Shown: positions 16,613 to 26,454 of the stretch, piece by piece
Layout of the letters: each line of letters opens with the position of its first letter
How positions within the stretch are numbered: the stretch's first letter is position 1
DNA from: Alteracholeplasma palmae J233
GTDB taxonomy: Bacteria > Bacillota_I > Bacilli_A > Acholeplasmatales > Acholeplasmataceae
Assembly: GCF_000968055.1 (NCBI RefSeq)
Contig: NC_022538.1
Location: 372,001 to 436,000 of the forward strand
Direction: 5' to 3'
Length of the DNA stretch: 64,000 nucleotides
Notes under the pieces: model-generated
The model's database searches: none
The model's input: the letters and a program-made list of their open reading frames with translations, nothing else
Told to the model about the DNA's origin: nothing
Translations under genes and position numbers: made by a program

Positions 16613-17605
16613 ATGAAATTACTAGATCCTATTACAATTAAGAATATTACCTTTAAAAATAGAGTTGTTATGCCACCTATGTGTATGTATCAAGTCACTA
16701 AAGAAGATGGTATTTTAACAAGTTTTCACTACGTTCATTATATGACAAGAGCATATGGACAAGTTGGGACTATTATTCAAGAAGCAACCGCTGTTATGCC
16801 AAATGGTAGAATTACTGTAAATGATTTAGGATTATGGAATGAAGAACAAGTAGAACCTTTAAAAAGACTTGTCCAAGACTTAAAAAAAGAAGGTACAATT
16901 GTTGGAATTCAATTAAGTCATGCAGGTAGAAAATCCCAGGTACCTGATATTACTTATGGTCCAAGTAGTATTGCTTTTGGAGATTTGAAAAAGCCTAAAG
17001 AAATGACATTAGAAGATATTCAAGAAGTAATAAAAGCCTTTGGCAAAAGTGCTAAAAGAGCTTATGATATAGGCTATGATATTTTAGAAATACATGCGGC
17101 TCATGGATATTTGATTAATGAGTTTTTATCCCCACTTTCAAATCACAGAACAGATGAATATAAAGCAGGATCTAGATTTTTAGTTGAAGTGATTCAAGAA
17201 ATAAAAAAGTATTTTTTAGAAGATAGAATTCTACAAATTAGGATTTCTGCCACTGAATATGATGAAAAAGGATTAACGCCTGAAGATTTAAGTAAGATTA
17301 TTAATGAATTAAAGATTTATAATATAGATATTATCAATGTCTCAACAGGGGGAATTGTTTTGAAAACAATTGAAACTTATCCTGAATATCAAATTAAACC
17401 AGCCATTACTATTAAAGAAAAAACAGGACTTAAAGTAATTGCAGGAGGACTTGTTCAAACAGCAGAACTAGCAAACAAAATATTAGAAGAAACCTCTATA
17501 GATTTTATTTATATGGGAAGAAAACTTTTAAGAGAGCCTTATTTTTTACTAAACGAGACAGAACTAGAATGGCCTAAACCATATCTCAGAGCTAAAATTC
17601 AGTAA
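16613..17605 (+). CDS. namA: NADPH dehydrogenase, old yellow enzyme family (YqjM/NamA-like)
   Basis: A 330-residue FMN-dependent ene-reductase that uses NAD(P)H to reduce activated C=C bonds or nitro compounds. The N-terminal 'PPMCMY' carries the redox-sensitive Cys24, a hallmark of the YqjM class. 'EIHAAHGYLINEFLSP' holds the substrate-binding pair His161/His164. It starts four bases after the exporter operon and has AGGAG just upstream, so it is probably co-transcribed with the exporter. The pairing of efflux and ene-reductase suggests a response to toxic electrophiles, which is inference. Confidence 0.93.
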   Translation: MKLLDPITIKNITFKNRVVMPPMCMYQVTKEDGILTSFHYVHYMTRAYGQVGTIIQEATAVMPNGRITVNDLGLWNEEQVEPLKRLVQDLKKEGTIVGIQLSHAGRKSQVPDITYGPSSIAFGDLKKPKEMTLEDIQEVIKAFGKSAKRAYDIGYDILEIHAAHGYLINEFLSPLSNHRTDEYKAGSRFLVEVIQEIKKYFLEDRILQIRISATEYDEKGLTPEDLSKIINELKIYNIDIINVSTGGIVLKTIETYPEYQIKPAITIKEKTGLKVIAGGLVQTAELANKILEETSIDFIYMGRKLLREPYFLLNETELEWPKPYLRAKIQ

Positions 17606-17659
17606 CAATTTAAATTTACTATGTTATAATATTAAACAAACATTTAAGGAGATGGAAAG

Positions 17660-18895
17660 ATGCCTTCATTACAATTACTAGAAAAATATGCTAAATTAGC
17701 AGTTAAAGTGGGTGCTAATGTTCAAAAAAATCAATACGTAGTCATTAGAACAACTACTGAAACAAAAGAATTAACAAGACTTATTACAAAAGAATCTTAC
17801 TTAGCAGGAGCTAAAAAAGTATATGTTGTTTGGGCTGATGACTATGTAAGTCATGACTTATTTCAATATGCATCAGTAGATACATTAGAAGAAGTTGATA
17901 CATGGCAAGTAGAACAGTATAAACACTTTGTAGAAAATGACTCATGCTTTATCTCAGTAACATCACCAATCCCAGGTTTAAACGGAGATATTGATCCACT
18001 TAAAATGCAAAAAGCAGCAATCGCTTCACAGAAGAGTCTATCTTTTTTCCAAACTCACGTTATGGGAAATAAATCACAATGGACAATCGTTGCTAACCCA
18101 AATCCAGTTTGGGCAAAACAAGTATTCCCTAATTTAGAAGAAAACAAAGCTGTTGAAGCTCTATGGGATGCAATCTTTAATGCATGCCGTGTTACTGAAA
18201 GTAACGATCCAGTTTTAGAATGGGAAAAACACAATGAAGCTTTATCTAAACATAATAAAGTATTAAATGATTATAACTTTAAACATCTACATTTTAAAAA
18301 TAGTTTAGGAACTGATTTAAAAGTAGGACTTGTTAAAAACCATATTTGGGCTGGTGGTGGAGAAAAATCTACACAAGGCGTTTATTTTAATCCTAATATA
18401 CCAACAGAAGAAAACTTTACTATGCCAGATAAATTAGTAACTGAAGGAAAAGTGTATTCAACTAAACCTTTAAATTATCAAGGAAAGCTAATCGATGAAT
18501 TCTGGTTAGAATTCAAAAAAGGTAAAGTGGTTGCTTTTGATGCTAAAAAAGAAAAAGGTGCTTTAGAAAGTTTACTTAATACAGATGAAGGATCAAGATC
18601 TATTGGTGAAATTGCATTGATTTCTCATGATTCTCCTATTTCAAAAACAAATATTTTATTCTTAACAACTTTATTTGATGAAAACGCATCTTGCCATATG
18701 GCACTTGGTAGAGCCTACCCAATGAATATCAAAGGTGGCTTAACAGCTTCTTTAAAAGAATTAGAAAAACAAGGATATAACCAATCTATGGTTCATGTTG
18801 ACTTTATGTTTGGATCAAGCGATATGCAAATTATTGGTACACAATATGATGGGACAGAAGTTGTTGTCTTTAAAGATGGTAACTTTGTAATATAA
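17660..18895 (+). CDS. M29 family metallo-aminopeptidase (AmpS/PepS type)
   Basis: A 411-residue cytosolic aminopeptidase of family M29, which binds two metal ions and removes N-terminal residues from peptides. The segments 'GGGEKSTQGVYFNPNIPTEE' and 'LTTLFDENASCHMALGRAY' carry conserved Glu and His metal ligands, and 'MVHVDFMFGSSDMQI' the last His/Asp pair. Length matches the AmpS/PepS group. An extended -10 (TGtTATAAT, TATAAT at 17625-17630) and AAGGAGATGG ribosome site precede the ATG. It is a single-gene unit ending in a strong terminator. Confidence 0.93.
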   Translation: MPSLQLLEKYAKLAVKVGANVQKNQYVVIRTTTETKELTRLITKESYLAGAKKVYVVWADDYVSHDLFQYASVDTLEEVDTWQVEQYKHFVENDSCFISVTSPIPGLNGDIDPLKMQKAAIASQKSLSFFQTHVMGNKSQWTIVANPNPVWAKQVFPNLEENKAVEALWDAIFNACRVTESNDPVLEWEKHNEALSKHNKVLNDYNFKHLHFKNSLGTDLKVGLVKNHIWAGGGEKSTQGVYFNPNIPTEENFTMPDKLVTEGKVYSTKPLNYQGKLIDEFWLEFKKGKVVAFDAKKEKGALESLLNTDEGSRSIGEIALISHDSPISKTNILFLTTLFDENASCHMALGRAYPMNIKGGLTASLKELEKQGYNQSMVHVDFMFGSSDMQIIGTQYDGTEVVVFKDGNFVI

Positions 18896-18906
18896 TAAAT
18901 AATTTT

Positions 18907-18941
18907 TTGAGTTTGCATTTTATTGCAGACTCAATTTTTTT
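18907..18941 (+). terminator. Terminator after the M29 aminopeptidase gene
   Basis: TTGAGTTTGC pairs with GCAGACTCAA over eight bases (one T-G pair), followed by T7. Confidence 0.88.
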
Positions 18942-18966
18942 AATTGATAACTAAAAAGGAGATCAC

Positions 18967-20019
18967 ATGAAAGAAATACTAAAACTTGATTATAAAAGAG
19001 TATGGCGCACTTATACAGGTGGAAAATTAATTGATACGATGCATCAAAAAAAGGATGCATCTGACAGTCATTATCCAGAAGAATGGATTATGTCAATAAC
19101 AGAGGCAATTAACCCTGAACCAACAAAAGGGGAAGGATTAAGCTATATACCAGATTTAAATATGACACTGAAAACATATATAGAAAATAACCCTGAAGAA
19201 ACACTAGGAAAAGCCTTTTATCAAAAATATGGGTTAACAACGGCAGTTTTAGTTAAATTTATAGACTCACTTGAAAGATTAACCTTACAAGTGCATCCCA
19301 ATAAGAAAGACGCACGCATTTATTTTAATTCTGAATTTGGTAAAACTGAATGTTGGTACTTTTTAAAAGGAAGAACAATAGAAAATGAAAAACCACATGT
19401 TTATCTAGGTTTTAAAAAAGGAATTACAAGAGCATATTTTAAAGAATTGTTTGATAAACAAGATATTAATGGCATGCTAAATGCACTTAACAAAATAGAA
19501 GTGAATGAAAAAGATTGTATTTTAATAGAAGGTGGAATGCCACACGCCATTGGAAGCGGCTGCTTTCTAGTTGAAATTCAAGAACCCACAGATTATACAA
19601 TCAGAGTAGAAAAATATACACCATCAGGACTTAAGATAGATGAAAAGTTGATCCATCAGGGGATTGGTTATGATAAGATGTTTGATTTGTTCAATTATAA
19701 ATATATGAGTTTAAGTGAAATAAAAGAAAAATATTTTATTAAGCCTAGAAGAATCACCCAAAAAGAAAAAGAAATTATTGGCTATGATACCATTGATTAT
19801 TTTAAACTCAAAGAACTGAATATAAGCAAAAACTATCTTTCAGAAGAAAACATTTTTTACGGAATGGTAATTATTGAGGGTAAAGGTATCATAAAAAGTG
19901 GCGACTCTCAATATACTTATGAACAAGGCGAACAATTCTTTATTCCATATCAAACACAAACAATAGAAATTATTCCTGAAATTCCTTCACGTATTTTTAA
20001 GTGTTTTGGTCCAAAATAA
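18967..20019 (+). CDS. manA: Mannose-6-phosphate isomerase, class I (Firmicute ManA type)
   Basis: A 350-residue zinc enzyme that interconverts mannose-6-phosphate and fructose-6-phosphate. The zinc ligands are visible: Q108 and H110 in 'LQVHPNKKDA', Glu in 'KTECWYF' and His in 'GGMPHAIGSG'. The catalytic Arg lies in 'DYTIRVEKY'. The size is somewhat longer than the ~315 residues of Bacillus ManA. AAGGAGAT lies just upstream of the ATG. It is a single gene, convergent with the lactonase gene. Confidence 0.92.
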   Translation: MKEILKLDYKRVWRTYTGGKLIDTMHQKKDASDSHYPEEWIMSITEAINPEPTKGEGLSYIPDLNMTLKTYIENNPEETLGKAFYQKYGLTTAVLVKFIDSLERLTLQVHPNKKDARIYFNSEFGKTECWYFLKGRTIENEKPHVYLGFKKGITRAYFKELFDKQDINGMLNALNKIEVNEKDCILIEGGMPHAIGSGCFLVEIQEPTDYTIRVEKYTPSGLKIDEKLIHQGIGYDKMFDLFNYKYMSLSEIKEKYFIKPRRITQKEKEIIGYDTIDYFKLKELNISKNYLSEENIFYGMVIIEGKGIIKSGDSQYTYEQGEQFFIPYQTQTIEIIPEIPSRIFKCFGPK

Positions 20020-20055
20020 AAACCTAGTGACTTTAAAATCTACTAGGTTTTAATT
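20018..20055. terminator. Bidirectional terminator between manA and the lactonase gene
   Basis: AAAACCTAGT (20019-20028) pairs perfectly with ACTAGGTTTT (20042-20051). A/T tracts on both sides suit both convergent genes. Confidence 0.8.
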
Positions 20056-20058
20056 CAA

Positions 20059-21006
20059 TTATAAAAATAAGATGGCAGTAGGTTCTGGTGTTTCTATACT
20101 ATCTAAAAAGCTTAAAGAACCATATTCATTTCTCTTAAATAAACAAATATTATTAGACTCAAGGTTACCTACTACTAAATAAGAACCATCATTTGAAATA
20201 CTAAAGTCTCTTGGATGACTACCATGCGTATCATAACTATTAACCAATGTTAAACCATTTTTATCGGCTTTAAAATGAACAATACTATTTTCAAAGCCTC
20301 TATTAGAAATATATAAATCGTTGTTAAAGAGTCTAATAGCCGCTGCTTGTTGTCCCATTTTAGTTTCATCTGCGACAGTAGAATAAGGATCTAGTAATTC
20401 ATGTTTTTTATAATCATAAACAAAAATTTGATTACTTAACTCGGCAACTATATAGAACTTATGATAATCATGATGAATCACAAGATGTCTAGGTCCGCTT
20501 TTTACTGCTAGAGTAAACTTATAGTCTAAAATAAGTTTTTTAAAAAGAGATACTTTATAAACAAAGACAGTATCTAATCCTAAATCACAAACTATCACTC
20601 TTCTTAGTTTATGATCATAGTATATTTGGTGAGCATGAGAATTATCACCTAGAAGGATTGTTTCGTGCAAGTTTAAGACGTTTTTCTTAAAAGTATAAGT
20701 TCTTATCTCGCCTCTTGTGTAATTGGCTGTAAAGACCATTTTTAAGTTTTTAGCATAACTTATATGAGACGGACCTTTTCCATTGTCTATGCTTTGAACT
20801 AAAAGTTTGTTATCTTTAAAAATACTCAAGCCACCTTCCTTGAAATCAGAATAAGTGGAAAAAATAAAACGATCATAGTAATCTAAATACGAAGGGTTAC
20901 TGCTTGTAAGAAAAAGTTCTGGCTTAGCTAACCTATCAGAAATAATTGATGCTTCATAAATACCCAAACTATTATTTTTAGTATAGGTTCCAATTAAAAA
21001 TTTCAA
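20059..21006 (-). CDS. Lactonase-family beta-propeller protein (6-phosphogluconolactonase-like)
   Basis: About 315 residues with repeating propeller blades of the YbhE/Lactonase family (Pfam PF10282). The family's segments 'GPSHISY', 'AHQIYYD', 'GPRHLVIH' and 'SHPRDFSISNDGSYLVVGN' recur in order. The N-terminus 'KFLIGTYTKNNSLGIY' also matches. The best start is TTG at 21006, about six bases after AGAGGTG. The GTG at 21015 overlaps that ribosome site and is less likely. Known members hydrolyse 6-phosphogluconolactone. No other pentose-phosphate gene is adjacent, so the true lactone is uncertain. Confidence 0.82.
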   Translation of the reverse strand: MKFLIGTYTKNNSLGIYEASIISDRLAKPELFLTSSNPSYLDYYDRFIFSTYSDFKEGGLSIFKDNKLLVQSIDNGKGPSHISYAKNLKMVFTANYTRGEIRTYTFKKNVLNLHETILLGDNSHAHQIYYDHKLRRVIVCDLGLDTVFVYKVSLFKKLILDYKFTLAVKSGPRHLVIHHDYHKFYIVAELSNQIFVYDYKKHELLDPYSTVADETKMGQQAAAIRLFNNDLYISNRGFENSIVHFKADKNGLTLVNSYDTHGSHPRDFSISNDGSYLVVGNLESNNICLFKRNEYGSLSFLDSIETPEPTAILFL

Positions 21007-21145
21007 AATAATCACCTCTCATGTCATTATAACATGCAAAAAATAAAAGTATAAAATAAACTGCTTGTTTCGGAGTTTAGAAGGTTGTTATTTTCTCTTA
21101 AAAGTGGTATAAATGGGTATATGTATTTATAAAAAGGAGAGGAAT

Positions 21146-24100
21146 ATGCAAAAACAAATAGATTATCTAGCGAAAAAAACACTAGACTTAAGCTTGAGAA
21201 ATCCTCAATTGAATTTTAGACCAGAAAGAAGCACAAATATTGAAATATTGGGAAATCTCCAAGATTTTTATGATCAGATTGTAAAAGACAATAAAGGACT
21301 TAATATCCATTTAAATAAATTAAATTTAATTAAAACAAATAGAGAAGAAACTGATTTAGAAAATGATTTATTAAATTTATATAGAAAACAAAAATTAACG
21401 ATTAATGAATATGGTTTTCACCCACTATATGCAGTTTTTGGCTTATTAAAGTGGATTGACCCTGCAAGCAATAAAGAAATACTATCACCATTATTAATGG
21501 TTCCAGTAGAAATTACAAAAAAAGGTTCTAAGCAATTAAACTTAGCTTACAATGAAGATGAGATTGTTCTGAATCCAACTTTAGTCCATAAACTATCGCT
21601 TGAAGGAATTGACTTATCAGTACATGATTTATTAGAACACCAAGCTTTTGATATTACACACTATCTTGATATCATACAAGGATTACCTAATATTAAAGAT
21701 CAGTATGAAGTGATACAAAAAAGTTATTTAGGATTATTTTCTTCAACTAATTTATATATATATAAAGATTTATTAGAAAATAAAAATCAAATTGAAACTC
21801 ATAAAATCATCCAAAGATTATATCAAAAGGATGAAGCAGATTATAACCAAGAAAATTTCATTTTGCCAAGCAACTTAGATGAAACATTAAAAGAAAAAAA
21901 TAATTATCAAATATTAAACGCAGATGGATCACAAGAAGCTGCTATTTTAGCTTCAACTGAAAATATGAGTTTTGTTTTACAAGGACCTCCAGGAACTGGA
22001 AAGAGTCAAACAATTACTAATATGATTGCCCAAGCAATCGCATCTAACAAGAAAGTGCTTTTTGTCTCAGAGAAAAAAGCAGCGTTAGATGTTGTATCAG
22101 AAAAGTTAAAAGCTAAAGGGTTAGATTTATTTACACTAGATTTACATCACTATCAAACTAAAAAAGATCAACTCATTCAACAATTAGTAAATGCAATTGA
22201 AGAGTATAAAGTTTTTGATTATGAAGAAAGTGAACTTTACAACAGATTAGATGCATTAAAAGAAAAATTAAATAAAAACTATAAATTCTTATATATTAAA
22301 AATCCTAATCTAGAATTATCTTTATATGAACTTTATGGTAAATTATTGGAATTAAAAGCATACCCAATTTTAAATTATAAGTTTGAAAAAATCTATGATT
22401 TAAAAGAAACTGAACTCCACTTAATGATTGATCAAGTTACTAGATTATCAAAAGTAGATCTTAATGAAAAAGAAATGCCCAGGGTATTTAAACAGTTAAA
22501 AGATAGTTTTAAAATGCCAAAAGAGCTCTTTCAAGAAGAAATTATTTATATCCAAAATAATCTAAAAAAATCAATTGAAATAAAGGAAAAGTACCAATTG
22601 GAAGTAGAAGATATAAAAGAGTTAGAATTAACTGAAAAATTATATGACTATCTCATCCAAATGCCACAATTTGAAAATCACCTTAAAGTTAAAAACTACC
22701 AACAAGCCTTAGAAGAAATAGAATTGATCGAAACTAAGCTAAAGGAAATAAAAAAACTAGGAATAGACTATCAGTTATTTGAAAAAGATTATGAAAAGAC
22801 TATTCACGTTTTATCTGAGACTAAAGGTTTTTTAGGTAGCCACAGTAAAGAATATAAAGAGTTATTTAAAGAAGTCACTCAGTATATCAATGATGCTAAA
22901 ATTAAACAGAATGATTTAGTTGAGCTGCTAACATCATATCAAGAATATTTTGAAGTAGTTGAAAAAAATAAAAATTATCATAATCTAAAAGAAGATAAAA
23001 AAATATTTAATTGGTTATTAAACCTTCCTAAAAAAATGAGTAAAAAAGATTTAGAAAAACAAACTCTACTTACTTTAAGCGAAAGAAAAGATAATCACAA
23101 AGAAATTAAAGACTATCTAACAAGCACGCAAAGAAGTCTAGATTTTTTAAATACTTTATATGAAAAAAATAATTTTACAAAATTAGAAAATAAACAAATA
23201 AAACCACTAAACGATATATTAACAAATTATGAATTGCTTAAACCTTATTTTGTTAAGAAAAAGTATGAAGATAAAATAAAAGATCCACTGATAACTAAGT
23301 TATATGAAAGTATTAAAGAATATGATTTAGCATCATGGGATAAAATCATCTTAAAACGTTATTATTTAGAATGGATGCAATACTTAGAGTTTAAAACACC
23401 AATAGAAGATACCAACGAACTAGTATTAGAAGATGAAAAATTATTTTCTGAACTAGAAGAAAGAAAACTTGAAGAGAATATACATAGAATTAAGAAAAAT
23501 GTTTTCTACCATTATCCAAAAGAAAACAGTAGTGAAGTAAAGACTATTTTAGCTGAAAACTTAAAAACAAGAGGAAAGAAAACAGTTAGACAACTTATTG
23601 ATTTAATTCCTGATACATTATTAAAAATGAAACCTTGTTGGTTAATGTCTCCTGTTACAGTAAGTGCATTTTTACCGAATACAGCTAACTTATTTGATTT
23701 AGTTATATTTGATGAAGCGTCACAAGTAGTTCCAGAATATGCGATTGGGTCTATCTATCGTTCGTCTCAAGTAATTATTTGTGGGGACCACGAACAACTT
23801 CCACCAACTAAATTCTTCAGTCAAGTAATGGAATTAGAAGATGAAGAATATGAGGAAATCAGTGATTACGAATCTATCTTAGACATTGCTAGAACAAGTT
23901 TATCAAGCTATCAATTAAATTGGCACTATAGAAGTAAATATAGTGAACTGATTGAATATTCTAATAAAAAAATATATCAAAGTTTAATTGCTGTTTCAGA
24001 ACCAAGTTTCCAGGCAGAAGGTATCAAATACCATCACTTAGAACAAGGATATTATGATAATCAAATTAACAGAAAAGAAGCTGAATATATTGCAAAAAAA

Positions 24101-25264
24101 GTAATAGAACATGCAAGAAAGACACCTAATCTTTCATTAGGAGTGATTGCCTTTAGTAGAAAACAAGAAAAGGAAATTGACTACCAAATAAGAAAACTGT
24201 TAAAGCATGAATCAGGTTTAGATAAATTCTTTGATGATGAAAAAGAAGAATATTTCTTTGTTAAGAATCTTGAAAACGTTCAAGGCGATGAAAGAGATGT
24301 TATTTATTTAAGTATTTGTTATGGTAAGAATAAAGAAGGTAAGTTAAGCTACAGATTCGGTCCTATCAACCAAGCAGTTGGATATAGAAGATTGAATGTT
24401 GCTATTACAAGAGCTAGAGAAGAGATGAATATTGTTTCATCTATTTTACCAAGTGACTTATCAGATCCTAATAAAAACCCTGGAATAGCCTTTTTAAAAG
24501 GATATTTAGAGTTTGCCTATGAACTTAAAAAGAATAAAATTACTTATCAAGATCCACAAGATAGCCTTACAAAAGATATATATGTATCTTTAAAAGAACA
24601 TCAATATAAAGTTTATTATAATGAAAAATTGTTTAATAGTTTATCAATAGAAGATGAAAATAAAGCTATTTGTATTTATATTGATAATCATGGCTATGCT
24701 AAATTACCAACATTAAAAGATAGAAATATTTTAGCACCAAGTTTAATTAAACAAAAAAATTGGGCAATTATTAAAATAGATGGTATTGCTTGGTATCAAA
24801 ATAAAGAAAATGAGCTTAAAAGTTTATTAGAACAAATTGAAAACTATCAAATTAAAAAGTATGTCAAGGTACCAGAAGAAAAAATTATTATAGAAAAACC
24901 TAAAGAAATTGAACCTGAAATAATACAAGTGGAAGAAAAACCAGAAATTTTAGACACTATTGAAGAAGAAGTTTTAGAAAAGCCAAGTAAAAGAGATCTA
25001 TTAGAAGGACAAATGATAAGAATTACTGTGGAAAATCTGCCTAGAACAGATGATGAAACAATTGTCCAATATGTAAAAAGATTTATTTTAGAAGTTATTG
25101 ATAAAGAAGAAGGAATCACTGAACTAGATTTAATGAAGAGATTAGCTCCACTTTATGAAACAAAAAAATTAAGTATACATGAAGTAAAAAGAATTCAACA
25201 ATGGCTAGAAATATGGAATGAAAAGAAAGAAATTACATATTCACAAGGTGTTATTACTGAATAA
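21146..25264 (+). CDS. Large DUF4011 / UPF1-like SF1 helicase with degenerate nuclease and DUF3320
   Basis: A 1372-residue protein. The N-terminus 'LDLSLRNPQLNF' is the DUF4011 motif. The split SF1 helicase core has Walker A GPPGTGKS at ~280, Walker B DEAS at ~856, 'GDHEQLPP' (motif III), 'VQGDERD' at ~1046 and 'NVAITRARE' at ~1085-1092. The ~550 residues between Walker A and B are long and rich in Lys/Glu, probably coiled coil. Residues ~1125-1210 resemble the Vsr-like MTES_1575 nuclease domain but lack its acidic catalytic residues. A DUF3320-like domain ends the protein. The start at 21146 has AAGGAGAGG upstream. Related proteins occur in defence loci such as Mokosh, but no partner gene is present here. 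Confidence 0.87.
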   Translation: MQKQIDYLAKKTLDLSLRNPQLNFRPERSTNIEILGNLQDFYDQIVKDNKGLNIHLNKLNLIKTNREETDLENDLLNLYRKQKLTINEYGFHPLYAVFGLLKWIDPASNKEILSPLLMVPVEITKKGSKQLNLAYNEDEIVLNPTLVHKLSLEGIDLSVHDLLEHQAFDITHYLDIIQGLPNIKDQYEVIQKSYLGLFSSTNLYIYKDLLENKNQIETHKIIQRLYQKDEADYNQENFILPSNLDETLKEKNNYQILNADGSQEAAILASTENMSFVLQGPPGTGKSQTITNMIAQAIASNKKVLFVSEKKAALDVVSEKLKAKGLDLFTLDLHHYQTKKDQLIQQLVNAIEEYKVFDYEESELYNRLDALKEKLNKNYKFLYIKNPNLELSLYELYGKLLELKAYPILNYKFEKIYDLKETELHLMIDQVTRLSKVDLNEKEMPRVFKQLKDSFKMPKELFQEEIIYIQNNLKKSIEIKEKYQLEVEDIKELELTEKLYDYLIQMPQFENHLKVKNYQQALEEIELIETKLKEIKKLGIDYQLFEKDYEKTIHVLSETKGFLGSHSKEYKELFKEVTQYINDAKIKQNDLVELLTSYQEYFEVVEKNKNYHNLKEDKKIFNWLLNLPKKMSKKDLEKQTLLTLSERKDNHKEIKDYLTSTQRSLDFLNTLYEKNNFTKLENKQIKPLNDILTNYELLKPYFVKKKYEDKIKDPLITKLYESIKEYDLASWDKIILKRYYLEWMQYLEFKTPIEDTNELVLEDEKLFSELEERKLEENIHRIKKNVFYHYPKENSSEVKTILAENLKTRGKKTVRQLIDLIPDTLLKMKPCWLMSPVTVSAFLPNTANLFDLVIFDEASQVVPEYAIGSIYRSSQVIICGDHEQLPPTKFFSQVMELEDEEYEEISDYESILDIARTSLSSYQLNWHYRSKYSELIEYSNKKIYQSLIAVSEPSFQAEGIKYHHLEQGYYDNQINRKEAEYIAKKVIEHARKTPNLSLGVIAFSRKQEKEIDYQIRKLLKHESGLDKFFDDEKEEYFFVKNLENVQGDERDVIYLSICYGKNKEGKLSYRFGPINQAVGYRRLNVAITRAREEMNIVSSILPSDLSDPNKNPGIAFLKGYLEFAYELKKNKITYQDPQDSLTKDIYVSLKEHQYKVYYNEKLFNSLSIEDENKAICIYIDNHGYAKLPTLKDRNILAPSLIKQKNWAIIKIDGIAWYQNKENELKSLLEQIENYQIKKYVKVPEEKIIIEKPKEIEPEIIQVEEKPEILDTIEEEVLEKPSKRDLLEGQMIRITVENLPRTDDETIVQYVKRFILEVIDKEEGITELDLMKRLAPLYETKKLSIHEVKRIQQWLEIWNEKKEITYSQGVITE

Positions 25265-25272
25265 AAAAGACT

Positions 25273-25323
25273 AGAAAAACTTATAGAGACATGTAAAAAA
25301 GCTCTTATAGTTTTTCTTTTTTT
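25273..25323 (+). terminator. Terminator after the helicase gene
   Basis: AGAAAAACTTATAGAG (25273-25288) pairs with CTCTTATAGTTTTTCT (25302-25317) with a small bulge, followed by T-rich sequence. Confidence 0.8.
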
Positions 25324-25349
25324 ATAGACTGTATATAAAACTGCCAAGA

Positions 25350-25386
25350 TAATAGCGTTTACAAAAAACTTTTTTTTGTTTATAAT
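25350..25386 (+). promoter_or_regulatory. Promoter with cre-like operator for the DlgD-like gene
   Basis: TTTACA (25358-25363), 17 bases, TATAAT (25381-25386) is a near-consensus promoter. TAATAGCGTTTACA (25350-25363) covers the -35. Its reverse complement TGTAAACGCTATTA matches the catabolite element TGWAARCGNTWNCA at 13 of 14 positions. CcpA or the neighbouring LacI protein could bind it. Confidence 0.65.
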
Positions 25387-25409
25387 GAAGAAAAGAAAGG
25401 AAGTGTAGT

Positions 25410-26411
25410 ATGAGAATAAAGTATAATGATCTCGTTTTAAAGTTACAAGCTATCTTAGTTAATCACGGAGTAAGTGAAGTAGATGCCAACAACGCTGCAA
25501 AAATATTTGCTAAAAACAGTTTAGATGGTATTTATTCTCATGGTGTCAATAGATTTCCAAGATTCGTTTCTTACATAGATAAAGAATATGTGAAAAAAGA
25601 TAAAAAACCAACGGTAGAATTTGGTTTTAATGGGTTTGAAAGATGGAATGGGAATTTAGGTATTGGAGTTTTAAATGCTTCTAAAGCAATGGATAGAGCA
25701 TGTGAGCTTGCGGATAAATATGGGATTGGAATTGTTGCTTTAAACAATACAAACCACTGGATGCGTGGGGGTGCTTACGGCTGGCAAGCCGCAAACCTAG
25801 GTAAAATAGGCATCTGTTTTACAAATACCATGCCCAATATGCCTGCTTGGGGTGGAGTTGAACCTAAGATAGGAAATAATCCTTTTATTATTGCAATTCC
25901 AAAAAGTAATAAGGAACATGTTGTTTTAGATATGGCAATGAGCCAATTTGCTTATGGGAAAATTGAAGAAGCCAGAATGAAAGGGCAAGATTTACCTGTT
26001 GATGGTGGTTTTGATACAAAAGGAAATTTAACTAAAAACCCTGAAGAAATTGAAAAATCAGGAAGAGTTTTACCAACAGGTTATTGGAAAGGTAGCGGGT
26101 TATCAATTGTTTTAGATTTGGTTGCTGCTGTTTTATCAAATGGTAGATCAGTTACTGATGTTGGAAAACTTGAAGATGAATATGGTATTTCTCAAGTTTT
26201 TATAGCAATTGAACCTAATTTAAATAATACAAAAGAACAAATTGATAAAATAATAGATAATGTTATTAAGGATATAAAAGCATCAACACCAACTACAAAA
26301 GATGGAAAAATATTTTATCCTGGGGAAATCGAATTAAAAACTAGAAAAGAAAACTTAGAATTGGGGATTCCTGTATTAGAAGAAGTGTGGAAAAAGATTG
26401 AAAGTTTATAA
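25410..26411 (+). CDS. dlgD: 2,3-diketo-L-gulonate reductase-like dehydrogenase (YiaK/DlgD type)
   Basis: A 333-residue NAD(P)H oxidoreductase of the malate/L-lactate dehydrogenase (Ldh_2) family. It closely resembles E. coli YiaK: 'GVYSHGVNRFPRF'-type N-terminus, 'LNNTNHWMRGGAYGWQAA', 'IGNNPFIIAIP', 'LPVDGGFD' and 'PTGYWKGSGLSIVLD'. YiaK reduces 2,3-diketo-L-gulonate to 3-keto-L-gulonate. The gene has its own promoter with a cre-like site. It lies next to a LacI regulator and UxuA/UxuB, so a role in sugar-acid catabolism is likely, but the exact substrate could differ from the E. coli one. Confidence 0.87.
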   Translation: MRIKYNDLVLKLQAILVNHGVSEVDANNAAKIFAKNSLDGIYSHGVNRFPRFVSYIDKEYVKKDKKPTVEFGFNGFERWNGNLGIGVLNASKAMDRACELADKYGIGIVALNNTNHWMRGGAYGWQAANLGKIGICFTNTMPNMPAWGGVEPKIGNNPFIIAIPKSNKEHVVLDMAMSQFAYGKIEEARMKGQDLPVDGGFDTKGNLTKNPEEIEKSGRVLPTGYWKGSGLSIVLDLVAAVLSNGRSVTDVGKLEDEYGISQVFIAIEPNLNNTKEQIDKIIDNVIKDIKASTPTTKDGKIFYPGEIELKTRKENLELGIPVLEEVWKKIESL

Positions 26412-26425
26412 AAATATGCTACAAT
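26398..26425 (+). promoter_or_regulatory. Promoter of the LacI-family gene
   Basis: TTGAAA (26398-26403, inside the end of the upstream gene), 16 bases, and TG-c-TACAAT (26420-26425) form an extended -10 promoter, so the regulator can be made independently of the upstream gene. Confidence 0.6.
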
Positions 26426-26454
26426 AATCTAAGATAGGGTGTGAAAAGGAACAT

